A stretch of 64,000 nucleotides of DNA from Pyxidicoccus sp. MSG2 (GTDB lineage Bacteria > Myxococcota > Myxococcia > Myxococcales > Myxococcaceae). The notes beneath the pieces were generated by a model, which was not told the DNA's origin, made no database searches, and saw nothing but the letters and a program-made list of their open reading frames with translations. Shown piece after piece: positions 15,993 to 26,859 of this stretch (the first letter of the stretch is position 1; every line of letters starts with the position of its first letter). Both the position numbers and the translations under genes were made by a program. The stretch is taken from NCBI RefSeq assembly GCF_026626705.1, contig NZ_JAPNKC010000001.1, forward strand, positions 7,396,001-7,460,000. The letters are read 5' to 3'.

Positions 15993-18900
15993 ATGGCCAA
16001 CGATAGCGACTCCACCAAGCCCGCCGCGGCGCAGGAAGCGCGCGCCGCCGCCCCCGAGCTGCGCCTGCTGGACCGCAGGGCGTTCGTGGGCTTCCCGGCA
16101 TTGGAGGTGCTGCCGGGCCTGCGCATCTCCGACTTCGCGCTGCAGATTCCCGACGTCAGCTTCCCGTTCAACGTCAGCGCCGGTGCCACGCGCTACCAGC
16201 GCAAGAAGCTGCTCTTCGGTTTCCTGGAGCTGTCCGTCGACGCGGACCTGGTGACGCGCCGGGTGGCGGAGCTGGCCGGACGGCTCGCCGGCATCGAAGA
16301 GCTGCGGCTTCACTTCCGCCCCGGCTACCTCGAAGGCCAGGGCCGGCTGCCCGCCCCGGAGCGCACGCCCTTCACGTTCAAGGTGGCGTTCGACGCGGAC
16401 GGGGAGAAGCTCGCCGTCTACCTCTACGACGTGCGCCTGTACGGCTTCTCGTCCACGCCCTCCGTGCAGGTGCCCGGCATCCTGGCCACCGCGGTGGGCG
16501 CGCTGGCGCTGGTGCCGGATGTGGAAGTGCGAGGGGCCACCGGCTTCTCCACGCGCGTGTTGCCCGCGCTGTGCCAGCTCGCGGCGGTGAGCCGTGGCTA
16601 CAAGATGCCCGCGCTGGACACCGCGCGCCTGTCCGCCGCGGAAGTGTCGAGCACCGGCCTGCGCCTGCGCTTCGCCGCCGGTGGACTGCCGCCGCCCGCC
16701 GCGCCGGACGAGGAGTTGATGCTCGCGCTGGAGGGCGCTCGCGCCTTCGCGGACGCGGAAGGGCTCATCGCCCAGGGGCGTCTGGCCGAGGCGCGCCAGG
16801 CGTACCTCCAGGCCGGAGACGCGCAGGACGCGCACCCCTTCGCCGCCGAGCGGCTCCTGTCGCTCATGGTGGCGGACCCGCAGGCGCACGACCTGGCGCT
16901 GGATGTCGCGGCCACCTTGCAGCGCCGGAGGGACCGCAGCCCCGCCGCCCTCTGGGGCGAGGCCGTGGTGCGCGAGCGTCGCGGCGAAGGTGCCCGCGCG
17001 GCCGAGCGCTACCTGGCCCTCTGCGCGCTGGCCCGCCGCACGTCGGAGGAGGCCGCGGCCTTCTTCGCCGCCGAGGCCGCCGCCCGCTGCTCGCGCGACA
17101 CCGCGCCGCAGGTGGCGGTGAAGGCGCTGCACGAGCTGCTGGGCCTCAAGCCGGACCACCTGCCTTCGCTCAAGGCGCTGGCGCGCGCCTCCGACCAGGC
17201 TCGCGACAGGGCCGGGGCGGTGCGGGCGTACCGCCGGCTCGCGGCGCTCGCGAGAGACCCGGCCGAGGCCGCCGACGCGCACGTCCACCTCGCGCGGCTG
17301 TGCGCGCAGACGGAGGACGACGTCGCCGGGGCCCGGCTGCACTGCGAGGCCGCGCTGCGGCTGGCGCCGGACCATCCGGATGCGCTGTTGCTCCTCGGTG
17401 AGCTGTGCCACCGGGGCGGTGAGCACCTGCGCGCGCTGAAGGCGCTGGACCGGCTGCGCGAAGTGGCCATGGCCCGGCACGAGCTGGACCGCGTGGGCCA
17501 TGCGGACCTGCTCGCCGGCCGCGTATGGGACGAGGGACTGAAGCAGCCGGACAACGCGCTCCTGCGCTTCCGCGAGGCGGTGTCGCTGCTGCCCGGCGAG
17601 CCGGAGCCGCTGTTCGCCGCCGCGCGCGTGGCGGAAGGGCTGGGGCGCTTGCAGGAGGCGCTCTCCGGCTACCAGCAGGCGCTGGAGCTGGCGGGGCCGG
17701 CGCCGCGCTCGGAAGGGGTGCGCCATGCCGCGCACGCCAGCCACCACGCGCTGGCGCGGCTGTACCGCACGCGGCTGGGAGACCCGGCGCGCGCCCGCGA
17801 GCACCTGGAGTCCGCGCTGTCGCTGGACCCGCGCGACGCGGTGGCGCTCGAGGAGCTGATTCCGTACTTCCGCGCCACCGGCCGCTCGCAGGAGCTGGCC
17901 GAGGCGGTGGAGAAGGCCGCCGCACTCCAGGCGGAGTCCGGCAAGCGCGCCGCGCTGTGGGCCGAGGCCGGTGAGCTGTACCGCGGCAAGCTCCAGCAGC
18001 CGGAGAAGGCCGAGCGCCTCCTCCTGCTGGCGCTCGAAGCGGATGGAGACCACCGGGCCGCGCTGGAGTCGCTGTTGGCGCTGGCCGAGGCGCGGCGTGA
18101 CGGCGCGCTGCTGACGCGGTGCCTGTCCTCGCTGGCGCGGCTGTCCACGGACCTGAAGGACCGCGCGCAGAAGTACCGCCGCCTCGCGGTGGCCGCGCGC
18201 GACCTGGCTTTCGACCTCGACCTCGCGGTGCATGCCCTCCAGGAGGTGCTGCGCGCGGAGCCGGATGACCTGCCCGCGCTGGGCGAGCTGTGCGCCCTGC
18301 AGCGCAAGCGCGCGGACATGGCGGGGCTGGCCTCGGCGCTGGAAGTGCGCGCGCGCGTGGCGGAGACGCAGGGCGACAAGCGGCTCGCGGCCGCGGCGCT
18401 GCGCGAGCTGGCCGGAGTGCTGGAGGCCCGCCTGGGCCGCGTGGGCGACGCGCTGGTGGCGCTGGAGAAGGCCGCGCGCCTGGCGCCGGACGCCGCCGTG
18501 CTGCTGGACCTCGCCGACCTGTCGCTGCGCTGCGAGCGGCCCGAGCACGCCCGCCGCGCGCTGGAGACGCTGCTGTCCACGCTGCCCCGCACGGCGGCAC
18601 CGGAGAAGCTGGCCGACGTGCGCTCCCGCCTGGGCCGCGCGTGCGAGATGCTGGGGGACCGCGACGGCGCCATCGCCGCCTACGCGCAGGCCTTCCCGCT
18701 GCGCCGCCTGGACGACGCGCTGGCCGCGCGCCTGGAGTCCCTCTACACGGAGGCCGGCGAGACGCAGGCCCTGGCCGAGCTGTGGGCCAGCCGCGCCCAG
18801 GCGCTGATGGGCGCCGACCGCGCGGAAGAAGCCACGCCCCTCTTCCTCCAGAGCGCCCGCGCGCTGCTGGAGCGTGGAGAGAAGGCCGCCGCGCTGCTGC

Positions 18901-21900
18901 GCCTGACGGCCGCGCTGGAGGCGAGCCCGCAGGGGCCGCTGGCCGCCGAAGTCCTCGAATCGCTGGCCGAGCTGGAGCTGGAGCGCGGCGAGAAGCTGGA
19001 GGCCGCCCGGCTGTACGCGCGCCGCGCGGCGCTGGTGCCGGACGCGCGCGCGGGGGCGAAGCTGCTCTTCCGCGCCTCGCTGCTCGCCGCGGGCACCAGC
19101 CGCGAGGAGGCCTTCCTCGCCGAGGCGCTGGAGCGCGACGCCTCCTTCGCCCCCGCCCGTCAGCGCCGGGGCGAGCTGCGCCTGCCCACGGACGCTCGCG
19201 CCGCGCTGGAGGACTTCGAGGCCGTGCTGGCGCTGCCGCCGGTGGACGCCGACGCCCCGCGCGAGGCGGAGCGTGTCGCCCTCACGCGCAAGGCCGCCAC
19301 CGCCGCGGTGCGCGCGGGCCGCACGGACGCCGCGCGCCGGCTGCTGGCCGAGTACTGCGCCCGCGCGCCCGAAGACCTGGACGCCCGCACGGAGCTGGCC
19401 GCGCTGCACCGCAAGGCCGGCGCCCGCGAGGCGCTGGCGGACCTGCTGGTGGAGCTGTGGCCGCGCCTGTCCGGCGACCCCCGCCGCGCCGCCCGCCGTG
19501 AGCTGGCGGAGCTGTCGCTGGGCCTGGGCCGCGCCAATGCGGCGGTGGACTCGCTGCGCAGCCTGCGGCTGGAGGAGCCGCACGACACCTGGGCCGCGCA
19601 GGCCCTGTTGGACCTGCTGCCCCCGCCGGGCACGGGCACCACGGAGGAGGAGGCCGAGCGGCTGGAGCTGCTGGGCACCCTCGTGGCCGCCGCGTCGGGC
19701 GAGGCCCGGGCGGAGCTGCTCGCCCGCCGCGCCGTGCTCCACCGCGCCGCCGGCCGCATGGCCTCCGCGCGCGACGACTTCTCCGAGGCCGCGAAGCTCT
19801 CCCGCCGTCCCGCGCCGCTGCTGCTCGCGCTGGCCGAGCTGGCGCGCGAGTCGGGTGACGAGTCCGCCGAGCTGGAGGTCTGGCGCAGCGCCGTGGTCGC
19901 CGACGCGAGCCTCTCCACGCGCGCGCGGGAGCGCCTGCTGGCGCTGGCCGCCGTGCTGGTGGAGAAGGACGCGCGCGTGCCCGCTCGCGACGCCCTGCGC
20001 GCCGCGATTGCGCTGGAGCCGCCCGCCGCCGAGCGCTGTGACGCCTTCTTCTCCCTCGCCGAGCTGGCCCACCGCGACGGGCAGCCGGACGACGAGGCCG
20101 CCGCGCTTGCCGAGGCCGCCCGCCAGGGGCCGACGCCTCGCCGCGTGGAGGCGCTGCTCGCGCGCGCCGCGCTGCTCGAAGCTCGCGGACACATCAAGGA
20201 CGCGGGGCAGAGCCTGGAGTCCGCGCTCGCCCTGGCGCCGCGCCACACGCAGGCCACCGCCGCCCTCCAGCGCGTGCTGCGCGCCCAGGAGAACTGGGCC
20301 GCCCTGGCCGAGCTGCTCGCCGCCGAGGCGCCGCACACGCCGCCCGCCGAGGCCACCGCGATGTACGCGGAGCTGGCGGACCTCTATCTCGACCGCCTGG
20401 ACCAGCCCGTGCCCGCCGAAGCGGCGCTGCGTCAGGCCCTGCGCCTGTCTCCCGCCGACGCGGCCGTGCGCCGCCGGCTGGTGTCGCTGGTGGCGGGCCG
20501 GGGCGAGCTGCGTGAAGCCGCCGCGCTGCTGGAGACGGCCGCCGAGAGCGCCTCCGCCTCCGAGGCCGCCGTGCTGCTGCGCGAGGGCGCAGGCTACGCC
20601 CGGAGCGCGCAGGACCTGGACCGCGCGCTGAAGCTGGCGCGCAAGGCCCACTCGCTGGTGCCCGCGCAGGGCGCGGAGCTGGCCTCGCTGGCGGAGCTGC
20701 TCTACCTGCGCGGCGCGGTGCTGGAAGCGCTGCCCTTGCAGGACATGCTCGCCACGGGCGCGGACTTCCGCACGGCACCCGAGGCCGCCGAGTCCACGTG
20801 GCTGCGGTTGGGCGAGCTGGCCGAGCAGGCCGGTGAGACGAAGCGCGCGGTGGCCGCGTACCGGAAGCTGCTCGCCGAGCGGCCCCTGTGCGAGCCCGCG
20901 GTGCAGCGGCTCGCCGCGCTGCTGGAGAAGGATGACCCGCGCGGCGCCTTCGATGTGCTCGTCGCGCATGCCCGCGCCCTGGCGCCTTCCGAGGACACGG
21001 TGCGCCGGCTCGTCGCGCTGTCGGAGCGGGCTCGCGCGGCGCTGGCGGATGCGGGTGTCGCCGCGTCGCTGCTGGCTCGTGCGGCGGAGCTGTCGAAGGA
21101 GCCGCTGCCGCTGCGGCGCCAGCTCGCCAACCTCTACCGCGAGACGGGACGCCCGCTGGAGCTGCTCACCGAGCTGCGCCAGGTGGCCACGCTCAGCCTC
21201 GAGGCCGGCGACGTGGCCGCGGCGCTGTCCGCGTACACGGAAGAGGCCCGGCTCGCCGAGGACACCGGCCGCGCGGACGACGCGCTGCGGGCGCTGGCGG
21301 ATGCGCGCGACGTGCTGGAGTCGAAGGGGCAGGTCGCCGAGGCCGCCGCCTGCGAGCGTCGGCGCGCGGAGCTGCTGCGCGACGTGAAGCTGGACCCCGC
21401 CGCCGCCGAGGCCGCGCTGGAGCGGGCCTTCGCGCTGGCGGGGGACCTGGGCACGGCGCGGCTGGGCGCGGCGCTGGCCGAGCGGCGGGACGACTCGGAG
21501 GCCGAGGCGCGCTGGCTGGAGCGCGCGCTGCCGCTGCTGAAGGACGCGAGGGAGACGGCGGCACTGCGGCTTCGCCTGGCGCGGCTGCACCTGGGCGTGC
21601 TGTCCGACGTGGAGAAGGCGGAGGCCTTCCTGCGCGAGGCGCTGCGCGCGGACCGCTCGCTGGCCGAGGCCGAGGCGCTGCTGGCGAAGCTGCTGGAGAG
21701 CGACGGGCGCCTCGCGGAGCTGGCCGCCTGGTACGAGGAGTGCGCCGAGAGCGAGTCGGAGGCCGAGCGCCGCGCGGAGCTGCTCCAGCGCGCCGCCGTG
21801 CTGTACCGCGACAGGGCAGGGCGCCCGGAGGCCGCCGCCGCCGCGTTCATCGCCGCGCGCGCCGCGCGCCCGGACGACCTGGAGCTGACGGCCCAGGCCG

Positions 21901-24900
21901 CGGAATTGCTGCACGAGGTGAAGCGCCACGCGGACGCCGCCGAGTTCGACGCGGTGCTGCTGGAAGCGGACCCGTTCCGCGAGCCCATCTTCACCCGTCA
22001 CCTGGCCTTCCTGGAGGAGACGGAGGACCACCAGGCGCTAGCCGAGCTGATGCTGCGCCGGGCCCAGCGCCAGGAGGCCGCCGACGCCGCGGAGAGCTAC
22101 CTCGCCGCCGCCCGGGCCTTCCGCGCGGAAGGTGCCCGGGAGCGTGCGCTGCTCTGCGAGGACCAGGCCTTCGAGCTGAGCCCCGCGAGTGACGAGGCCT
22201 TCGAGCACGTGCGCGAGCGCGCGGCCGGAGATGTGCGCCGGCTGGCGGAGTTGCTGGCCCAGCGCGCCGCGGCCCTTCCCGCGCCCCAGGCCCTGCCGCT
22301 GCTGCGCGAGCGCGCCAATGGCCTGCTGGAGGCGGGCGAGGCGCTGCTGGCCGCCGAGGCCTTCGACGAGTACCTCTCCCGTGCCGGAGATGACGTGGAG
22401 GCGCTGTCCGCGCGCGCCGAGCTGGCCGCGAAGGGTGGCGGGCCCATCGCCGCGCGGCCGTATGACCGCCGCCTGTTGTCCGCGGGTGGCGACTCGCTGC
22501 CGGTGCCGGTGCGCGCGCGCACGTGGCTGCGGCTGGGGCACGCCTCGCTGGGCGCGGGCGCGTACCACGACGCGGCGGATGCCTTCGAGTCCGTGGTGAC
22601 GCTGGAGCCCGAGGGCGAGCGCGGCCGCGAGGCGCTGTCGCTGCTGGCCGAGGTCCACTCGCGCACGGGCAACGGGCCGGGCCTGTACCGGGCCTCGCTC
22701 CAGCTCGCGCGCCGCGCGGACGACACCGCCACGGCCGAGGTGCTCTACCGCCGCGCGGCGGACCTCTTCGACGACCCGAAGGACGCCATCGACGCGCTGC
22801 TGCCCCTGGCGCGGCTGAGGCCCGCCGACGCGGCCGTCATCGACCGGGCGGTGGCGGGCCTGCGCGCCCTCGGCCGTCATGGTGATTTGCTGGAGGTGTA
22901 CGCGTCCGGCGCCGAGGCCGCGGGCGGTAGACGCGCCGCCGAGTTGCTGCTGGCCGCAGCCTCCGTCGCCGCCGAGTCGCTCGCGGACGAGGACGCGGCC
23001 TGGGCCCTCACCCAGCGCGCCGCCGAGGCCGCCCCCGAGGACCTGACGGCGCTGCGCGCGCTGGTGGAGGGACTGCGCAAGCGCGGTGAGTCCACGCGCC
23101 TGCTGGATGCGCTGGAGCAACTGGTGCCGCGCGTGGAGGACGCGGACGAGGCGTCCGTGCTCCGCCTGGAACTGGCCTCGCTCGCCCGCGCCGCCGCCCG
23201 CGAGGACGCGGCCCGCGACGCGCTGGAGGCGGTGGTGGTGCGCGGTGCCTCGGGCGCCGGCTACGCGGACGCGCTGGAGTCGCTGGAGAAGCTGCTGGGC
23301 GACGTGCCCGCGCGCCGGGCCGAGGTGCAGGTGGCTCGCGCGGAGCTGGTGTCCGGCCGTGAGCGCCAGGTGCTGCTGATGGCGGCGGCGCGGGCCTTCG
23401 AGTCCGCCGGCCGGCTGCCAGACGCGCTGAAGGCGGCGAAGGCCGCGGCGGCGGTGGAGCCGGACGTGGATGCGGCCCTGCGCGTGGCCCACCTGTACCG
23501 GACGTCTGGAGACGCGCCGAGCGCGGCTCGGGCGCTGATGCAGGCGGCCCGGCTCGCGGCGCCGGAGGAGCGTCCGCCGTTGCTGCTGGAGGCGGTGGGG
23601 CTGTGGGAGAAGGCCGGTGAGCACGCCGAGGCGCTGGAGGTCATCGAGCGCATCGCCACCGAGGCGCCGGACATGCTGCCTCCGTCGGAGCTGGCGGAGC
23701 GCTTCGGTCGCCTGGGCGCCTTCACGCGCGCCCTGGACGTGGGCTTCGCGCCCGCCATGGCCGCGGGCGACTACACGGACGCGCTGGCCATGGCCGCGCA
23801 GGCCGGAGACGCGGCCCGCACGCGCGATGCGCTGTGGGCCCTGACCGGGCTGCCGGACGCGGACCCCACGCATGCCTCCGCCCTGGCGGAGGAGCTGCGC
23901 GCCGAAGGTGAGACGGAAGGGCTGCTGGAGCTGGCGGGAGTGTCCGCCGACCGTGACGCGGCCTTCGCGGTGGCGCTGCGCGAAGAGGTGCTCCGCTCGG
24001 CGGAGGCGCCCGTGCGGGCCCGGCTGCGCGCGCTGGAGGAGCTGTCCTCCGATGCGAGCTTCGCGGCCCGCCTCACGCTGCTGCTGCCCATGCTGGAGAA
24101 GCTGCCGGAGGCGCTGGCCGAGGCGGTGCTGGCCCGGGTGCGCGCCCAGCCCGAGCACGCCCGCGTGGAAGCGCTGGCCATGGCGGCGGACGGCTGGCCC
24201 GCCCGGCGCAAGGCGCTGCTGCGCGAGCGCCACGGCCTGGAGTTCGAGCTGGGCCGCTTCGACGCCGCGGCGCAGACGCTGGCGCGCCTCATCGACGCCG
24301 AGGAGGACGCGCACGCCCGCGCCGCCCTGTACCAGGAGCGCGGCGAGCTGCTGCTGAGCCCGCTCGACAAGCCCGCCGAGGCGCGCGAGGCCTTCGAGAA
24401 GGCGCTGGCCGACGATGGCTCGCACCGGCCCGCGCTGAGGAACCTGCTGGCCCTGGTGGACGTGGCCGCCGAGCCCTCCGTCTTCGTCTCGCTGGCGCAG
24501 CGCCTGTCCGTGGAGGAGGGCCCCGACGCGAGCGCTCCGTACCGCGAGCGGCTGGCCGACGCCTACGAGGCGCTGGGCATGGTGGCGGACGCCGCCGCGC
24601 AGCTCGAGGCCCTGCCCGAGACGGAGGAGCGGCTGGCCCGCCGTGCGCGGCTGGCGGAGGAGCGCGGTCTCGTCGGCGAGGCCCTGCGCCTGCGCGAGCG
24701 GCTCACCGACGAGCCCGCGGTGCTGGAGTCCATCCTCCGCGGCTACCTGGACGCGCAGCTCGTGTCTCCCGCGGCCCGGCTCGCCGAGCGGCTCTTCGAG
24801 TCGGGCGTGCTGTCCCCGGAAGTCACCCGCATGTCGGCCGAGCGGCTCTCTCCCTCGCCCGAGGGTGCGACGCTCGCGGCCCGCATCTGGCCGGAGCTGC

Positions 24901-25541
24901 TGCGCGCGCAGCCGCTGGACGTGGACGGGTGGACGCTCTACGCGGAGGCCCTGCGCGGGCTGGGCCGCGTGGAGGCCGCGGAGCGCGCGGACGGCATCGG
25001 CGCGGCACTGGATTCCAGCAGCGCGGCGGCGCGCATGGCGCCCATGACCGTGCTGCCGCTGCCCTCCGGCTTCCAGCACCCGGTGCCGCCCAACGCGGTG
25101 CCGGTGACGTCCGAGCGCTTCCCCCGCCTGGCTGCCGCGCTGCGCCCGCTGCTGTCCTCGCTGGGCGCGGGCGGGCTGCGCGTGTCCGTGGACCCGGTGG
25201 GCGGCGTGGAGGCGTACCTCGCCAGCGCCGAGGAGCTGGTGCTGGGCGCGGGCGCGCTGTCCTGCTTCGGCGCCACGGAGCTGGGCTACCTGTGCGCGCT
25301 GGCACTGGCGCTGGGCGAGTCCGGCGTGAAGCTGGCGCGGCCCGGCGAGGTGCCCGGCCTGGCGCAGGCGGCGGTGGCGGCCTTCCGCGCGATGCCGGCC
25401 TCACTGGCGGCGGGGCGGGTGCTGGCGCTGCTCGATTCCGAGGTGCGTGGAACGGACCCGGCGAAGGTGGAGGTGGGCCTCGTGCTCGCTCGGGGCTCGC
25501 TCTTCCGGGCAGTGGCCCTTTCCGTGCTCGAAGGCACATAG
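15993..25541 (+). CDS. giant tetratricopeptide-repeat protein (about 3180 residues)
   Basis: 3182 residues from the ATG at 15993. The first about 230 residues form a distinct N-terminal domain (LRLLDRRAFVGFPALEVLPG, then beta-rich PFTFKVAFDADG). From about 235 to 2950 it is a continuous series of helix pairs with TPR spacing and many Ala/Leu/Glu/Arg residues; units such as PDHPDALLLLGELCHRGGEH and EPLFAAARVAEGLGRLQEAL are clear. The last about 170 residues form a separate domain (GGLRVSVDPVGGVEAYLASA). There is no signal peptide or transmembrane segment, so it is probably a cytoplasmic scaffold. Strong GC bias makes opposite-strand frames open for up to 2200 codons. It is divergent from a protein kinase that may be functionally linked. 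Function unknown. Confidence 0.88.
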   Translation: MANDSDSTKPAAAQEARAAAPELRLLDRRAFVGFPALEVLPGLRISDFALQIPDVSFPFNVSAGATRYQRKKLLFGFLELSVDADLVTRRVAELAGRLAGIEELRLHFRPGYLEGQGRLPAPERTPFTFKVAFDADGEKLAVYLYDVRLYGFSSTPSVQVPGILATAVGALALVPDVEVRGATGFSTRVLPALCQLAAVSRGYKMPALDTARLSAAEVSSTGLRLRFAAGGLPPPAAPDEELMLALEGARAFADAEGLIAQGRLAEARQAYLQAGDAQDAHPFAAERLLSLMVADPQAHDLALDVAATLQRRRDRSPAALWGEAVVRERRGEGARAAERYLALCALARRTSEEAAAFFAAEAAARCSRDTAPQVAVKALHELLGLKPDHLPSLKALARASDQARDRAGAVRAYRRLAALARDPAEAADAHVHLARLCAQTEDDVAGARLHCEAALRLAPDHPDALLLLGELCHRGGEHLRALKALDRLREVAMARHELDRVGHADLLAGRVWDEGLKQPDNALLRFREAVSLLPGEPEPLFAAARVAEGLGRLQEALSGYQQALELAGPAPRSEGVRHAAHASHHALARLYRTRLGDPARAREHLESALSLDPRDAVALEELIPYFRATGRSQELAEAVEKAAALQAESGKRAALWAEAGELYRGKLQQPEKAERLLLLALEADGDHRAALESLLALAEARRDGALLTRCLSSLARLSTDLKDRAQKYRRLAVAARDLAFDLDLAVHALQEVLRAEPDDLPALGELCALQRKRADMAGLASALEVRARVAETQGDKRLAAAALRELAGVLEARLGRVGDALVALEKAARLAPDAAVLLDLADLSLRCERPEHARRALETLLSTLPRTAAPEKLADVRSRLGRACEMLGDRDGAIAAYAQAFPLRRLDDALAARLESLYTEAGETQALAELWASRAQALMGADRAEEATPLFLQSARALLERGEKAAALLRLTAALEASPQGPLAAEVLESLAELELERGEKLEAARLYARRAALVPDARAGAKLLFRASLLAAGTSREEAFLAEALERDASFAPARQRRGELRLPTDARAALEDFEAVLALPPVDADAPREAERVALTRKAATAAVRAGRTDAARRLLAEYCARAPEDLDARTELAALHRKAGAREALADLLVELWPRLSGDPRRAARRELAELSLGLGRANAAVDSLRSLRLEEPHDTWAAQALLDLLPPPGTGTTEEEAERLELLGTLVAAASGEARAELLARRAVLHRAAGRMASARDDFSEAAKLSRRPAPLLLALAELARESGDESAELEVWRSAVVADASLSTRARERLLALAAVLVEKDARVPARDALRAAIALEPPAAERCDAFFSLAELAHRDGQPDDEAAALAEAARQGPTPRRVEALLARAALLEARGHIKDAGQSLESALALAPRHTQATAALQRVLRAQENWAALAELLAAEAPHTPPAEATAMYAELADLYLDRLDQPVPAEAALRQALRLSPADAAVRRRLVSLVAGRGELREAAALLETAAESASASEAAVLLREGAGYARSAQDLDRALKLARKAHSLVPAQGAELASLAELLYLRGAVLEALPLQDMLATGADFRTAPEAAESTWLRLGELAEQAGETKRAVAAYRKLLAERPLCEPAVQRLAALLEKDDPRGAFDVLVAHARALAPSEDTVRRLVALSERARAALADAGVAASLLARAAELSKEPLPLRRQLANLYRETGRPLELLTELRQVATLSLEAGDVAAALSAYTEEARLAEDTGRADDALRALADARDVLESKGQVAEAAACERRRAELLRDVKLDPAAAEAALERAFALAGDLGTARLGAALAERRDDSEAEARWLERALPLLKDARETAALRLRLARLHLGVLSDVEKAEAFLREALRADRSLAEAEALLAKLLESDGRLAELAAWYEECAESESEAERRAELLQRAAVLYRDRAGRPEAAAAAFIAARAARPDDLELTAQAAELLHEVKRHADAAEFDAVLLEADPFREPIFTRHLAFLEETEDHQALAELMLRRAQRQEAADAAESYLAAARAFRAEGARERALLCEDQAFELSPASDEAFEHVRERAAGDVRRLAELLAQRAAALPAPQALPLLRERANGLLEAGEALLAAEAFDEYLSRAGDDVEALSARAELAAKGGGPIAARPYDRRLLSAGGDSLPVPVRARTWLRLGHASLGAGAYHDAADAFESVVTLEPEGERGREALSLLAEVHSRTGNGPGLYRASLQLARRADDTATAEVLYRRAADLFDDPKDAIDALLPLARLRPADAAVIDRAVAGLRALGRHGDLLEVYASGAEAAGGRRAAELLLAAASVAAESLADEDAAWALTQRAAEAAPEDLTALRALVEGLRKRGESTRLLDALEQLVPRVEDADEASVLRLELASLARAAAREDAARDALEAVVVRGASGAGYADALESLEKLLGDVPARRAEVQVARAELVSGRERQVLLMAAARAFESAGRLPDALKAAKAAAAVEPDVDAALRVAHLYRTSGDAPSAARALMQAARLAAPEERPPLLLEAVGLWEKAGEHAEALEVIERIATEAPDMLPPSELAERFGRLGAFTRALDVGFAPAMAAGDYTDALAMAAQAGDAARTRDALWALTGLPDADPTHASALAEELRAEGETEGLLELAGVSADRDAAFAVALREEVLRSAEAPVRARLRALEELSSDASFAARLTLLLPMLEKLPEALAEAVLARVRAQPEHARVEALAMAADGWPARRKALLRERHGLEFELGRFDAAAQTLARLIDAEEDAHARAALYQERGELLLSPLDKPAEAREAFEKALADDGSHRPALRNLLALVDVAAEPSVFVSLAQRLSVEEGPDASAPYRERLADAYEALGMVADAAAQLEALPETEERLARRARLAEERGLVGEALRLRERLTDEPAVLESILRGYLDAQLVSPAARLAERLFESGVLSPEVTRMSAERLSPSPEGATLAARIWPELLRAQPLDVDGWTLYAEALRGLGRVEAAERADGIGAALDSSSAAARMAPMTVLPLPSGFQHPVPPNAVPVTSERFPRLAAALRPLLSSLGAGGLRVSVDPVGGVEAYLASAEELVLGAGALSCFGATELGYLCALALALGESGVKLARPGEVPGLAQAAVAAFRAMPASLAAGRVLALLDSEVRGTDPAKVEVGLVLARGSLFRAVALSVLEGT

Positions 25542-25561
25542 CCGTGTAGCCTTCCTGGCGC

Positions 25562-26167
25562 ATGCACCTGAAGCGCCTTGCCCTTGCCGTCCTCCCCGCC
25601 GCGGTCGTCGCCGCGGCAATGGCCTGTTATTCGGACCCGGAGTACCCGGGCAACCAGGTGCTCGGCACCTTCCGCTTCGAGGCGAGACTGGACCCCGCGC
25701 GGACCACGTGCGACGCGTCCGTGCGCGACTTCGCGCAGGTCGACGACGCGGGCGTGTTCCGCTTCGAGGGCACCTTCTCGCGCGACACGGACGCGGGCAC
25801 CGGCTACTTCACCGTGCAGGGCTTCTCGCGCGACGCCGGCTACGTCGAGCAGCAGGCCACCTCCACGCTGAGGGCCAACGCGCCGCGGGCCACGTGTGGC
25901 ACGGGCTGCGAGGACTCGGCGATTGAAGAGACGCTGAAGGTGACGCTCTTCAGCGACAGCCAGGCGCGCACGCTCAACCGCGACTGCAAGCTGCACGACG
26001 GCGGCATTCCCGCGGGCACCGTGCCGGGCCCGACGGAGAACGGCTACGACGTGTCGCTGGCGTGCGGCACGCTGACGGACTTGTTCCTGCCGGGCACTCG
26101 CAACTGCAACTGCCAGCCGGCCACCTGCACCACGGCGTACATCGTCCAGGGCGAGCGGAGGGACTGA
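25562..26167 (+). CDS. lipoprotein, unknown function
   Basis: 201 residues, starting 20 bp after the giant TPR gene. The signal peptide ends with lipobox AAMAC at about residue 22. The mature part is beta-rich ([23 protein letters not shown]) with about eight Cys, including CGTGCEDS and CNCQPATC near the end, suggesting disulphide-stabilised structure in the periplasm. Its stop overlaps the start of queC (TGATG), so it is probably cotranscribed with queC and the dipeptidase. No family recognised. Confidence 0.7.
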   Translation: MHLKRLALAVLPAAVVAAAMACYSDPEYPGNQVLGTFRFEARLDPARTTCDASVRDFAQVDDAGVFRFEGTFSRDTDAGTGYFTVQGFSRDAGYVEQQATSTLRANAPRATCGTGCEDSAIEETLKVTLFSDSQARTLNRDCKLHDGGIPAGTVPGPTENGYDVSLACGTLTDLFLPGTRNCNCQPATCTTAYIVQGERRD

Positions 26168-26859
26168 TGGCGCGGCGCGCGGTGGTGTTGATTTCGGGCG
26201 GGCTGGACTCGACGACGTGTCTGGCCATGGCGAAGGCGAAGGGCTTCGAGCCGGTGTGCCTCGCGGTGGCCTACGGCCAGCGGCACGCGGTGGAACTGGA
26301 GCAGGCACGCAAGGTGGCCTCGGCCATGGGCGTGAAGGACTTCCGCGTCGTGAGCATCGACCTGCGGCAGGTCGGCGGCTCGGCGCTCACCGCGGACATC
26401 GAGGTGCCCAAGGACCGGCCCGCGGACGAGATGAGCCACGGCATTCCGGTGACGTACGTGCCGGCGCGCAATGCGCTGTTCCTCTCGCTGGCGCTGGGTC
26501 TGGCGGAGGTGGTGGGCTCCACGGACATCTACATCGGCGTCAACGCGGTGGACTACAGCGGCTATCCGGACTGCCGGCCGGAGTTCATCCGCTCGTTCGA
26601 GACGATGGCGAACCTGGCCACCAAGGCCGGCGTGGAGGGCGCGCGCTTCACGGTGCACGCGCCGCTGTCCGGCATGACGAAGGCGGACATCATCCGCGAG
26701 GGCGTGAAGCTGGGCGTGGACTACGGGCTGACGCACTCCTGCTACGACCCGGACCCTCAGGGCCGCGCGTGCGGACGCTGTGACAGTTGCGTGCTGCGCA
26801 GGAAGGGCTTCGAGGAAGCCGGCGTACCGGACCCGACGCGCTACGTGGAGGGCGCATGA
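26167..26859 (+). CDS. queC: 7-cyano-7-deazaguanine synthase QueC
   Basis: 230 residues, ATG overlapping the previous stop. QueC converts 7-carboxy-7-deazaguanine to preQ0 with ATP and ammonia in queuosine biosynthesis. Visible hallmarks are the PP-loop SGGLDST near the N terminus, the conserved YGQRH segment, [13 protein letters not shown], and the C-terminal zinc site in [17 protein letters not shown]. Length and motif order match the family. No other queuosine gene is nearby; it sits between a lipoprotein and a dipeptidase gene, joined by 1-bp and 4-bp overlaps. Confidence 0.95.
   Translation: MARRAVVLISGGLDSTTCLAMAKAKGFEPVCLAVAYGQRHAVELEQARKVASAMGVKDFRVVSIDLRQVGGSALTADIEVPKDRPADEMSHGIPVTYVPARNALFLSLALGLAEVVGSTDIYIGVNAVDYSGYPDCRPEFIRSFETMANLATKAGVEGARFTVHAPLSGMTKADIIREGVKLGVDYGLTHSCYDPDPQGRACGRCDSCVLRRKGFEEAGVPDPTRYVEGA

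Noticed and set aside
15429-22031. A 2200-codon open frame on the minus strand opposite the giant TPR gene
   Set aside because: Gln/Arg/Gly/Leu-rich with no domain, it is the expected mirror of very GC-rich plus-strand codons. The plus strand shows clear TPR units and a coherent start and stop.
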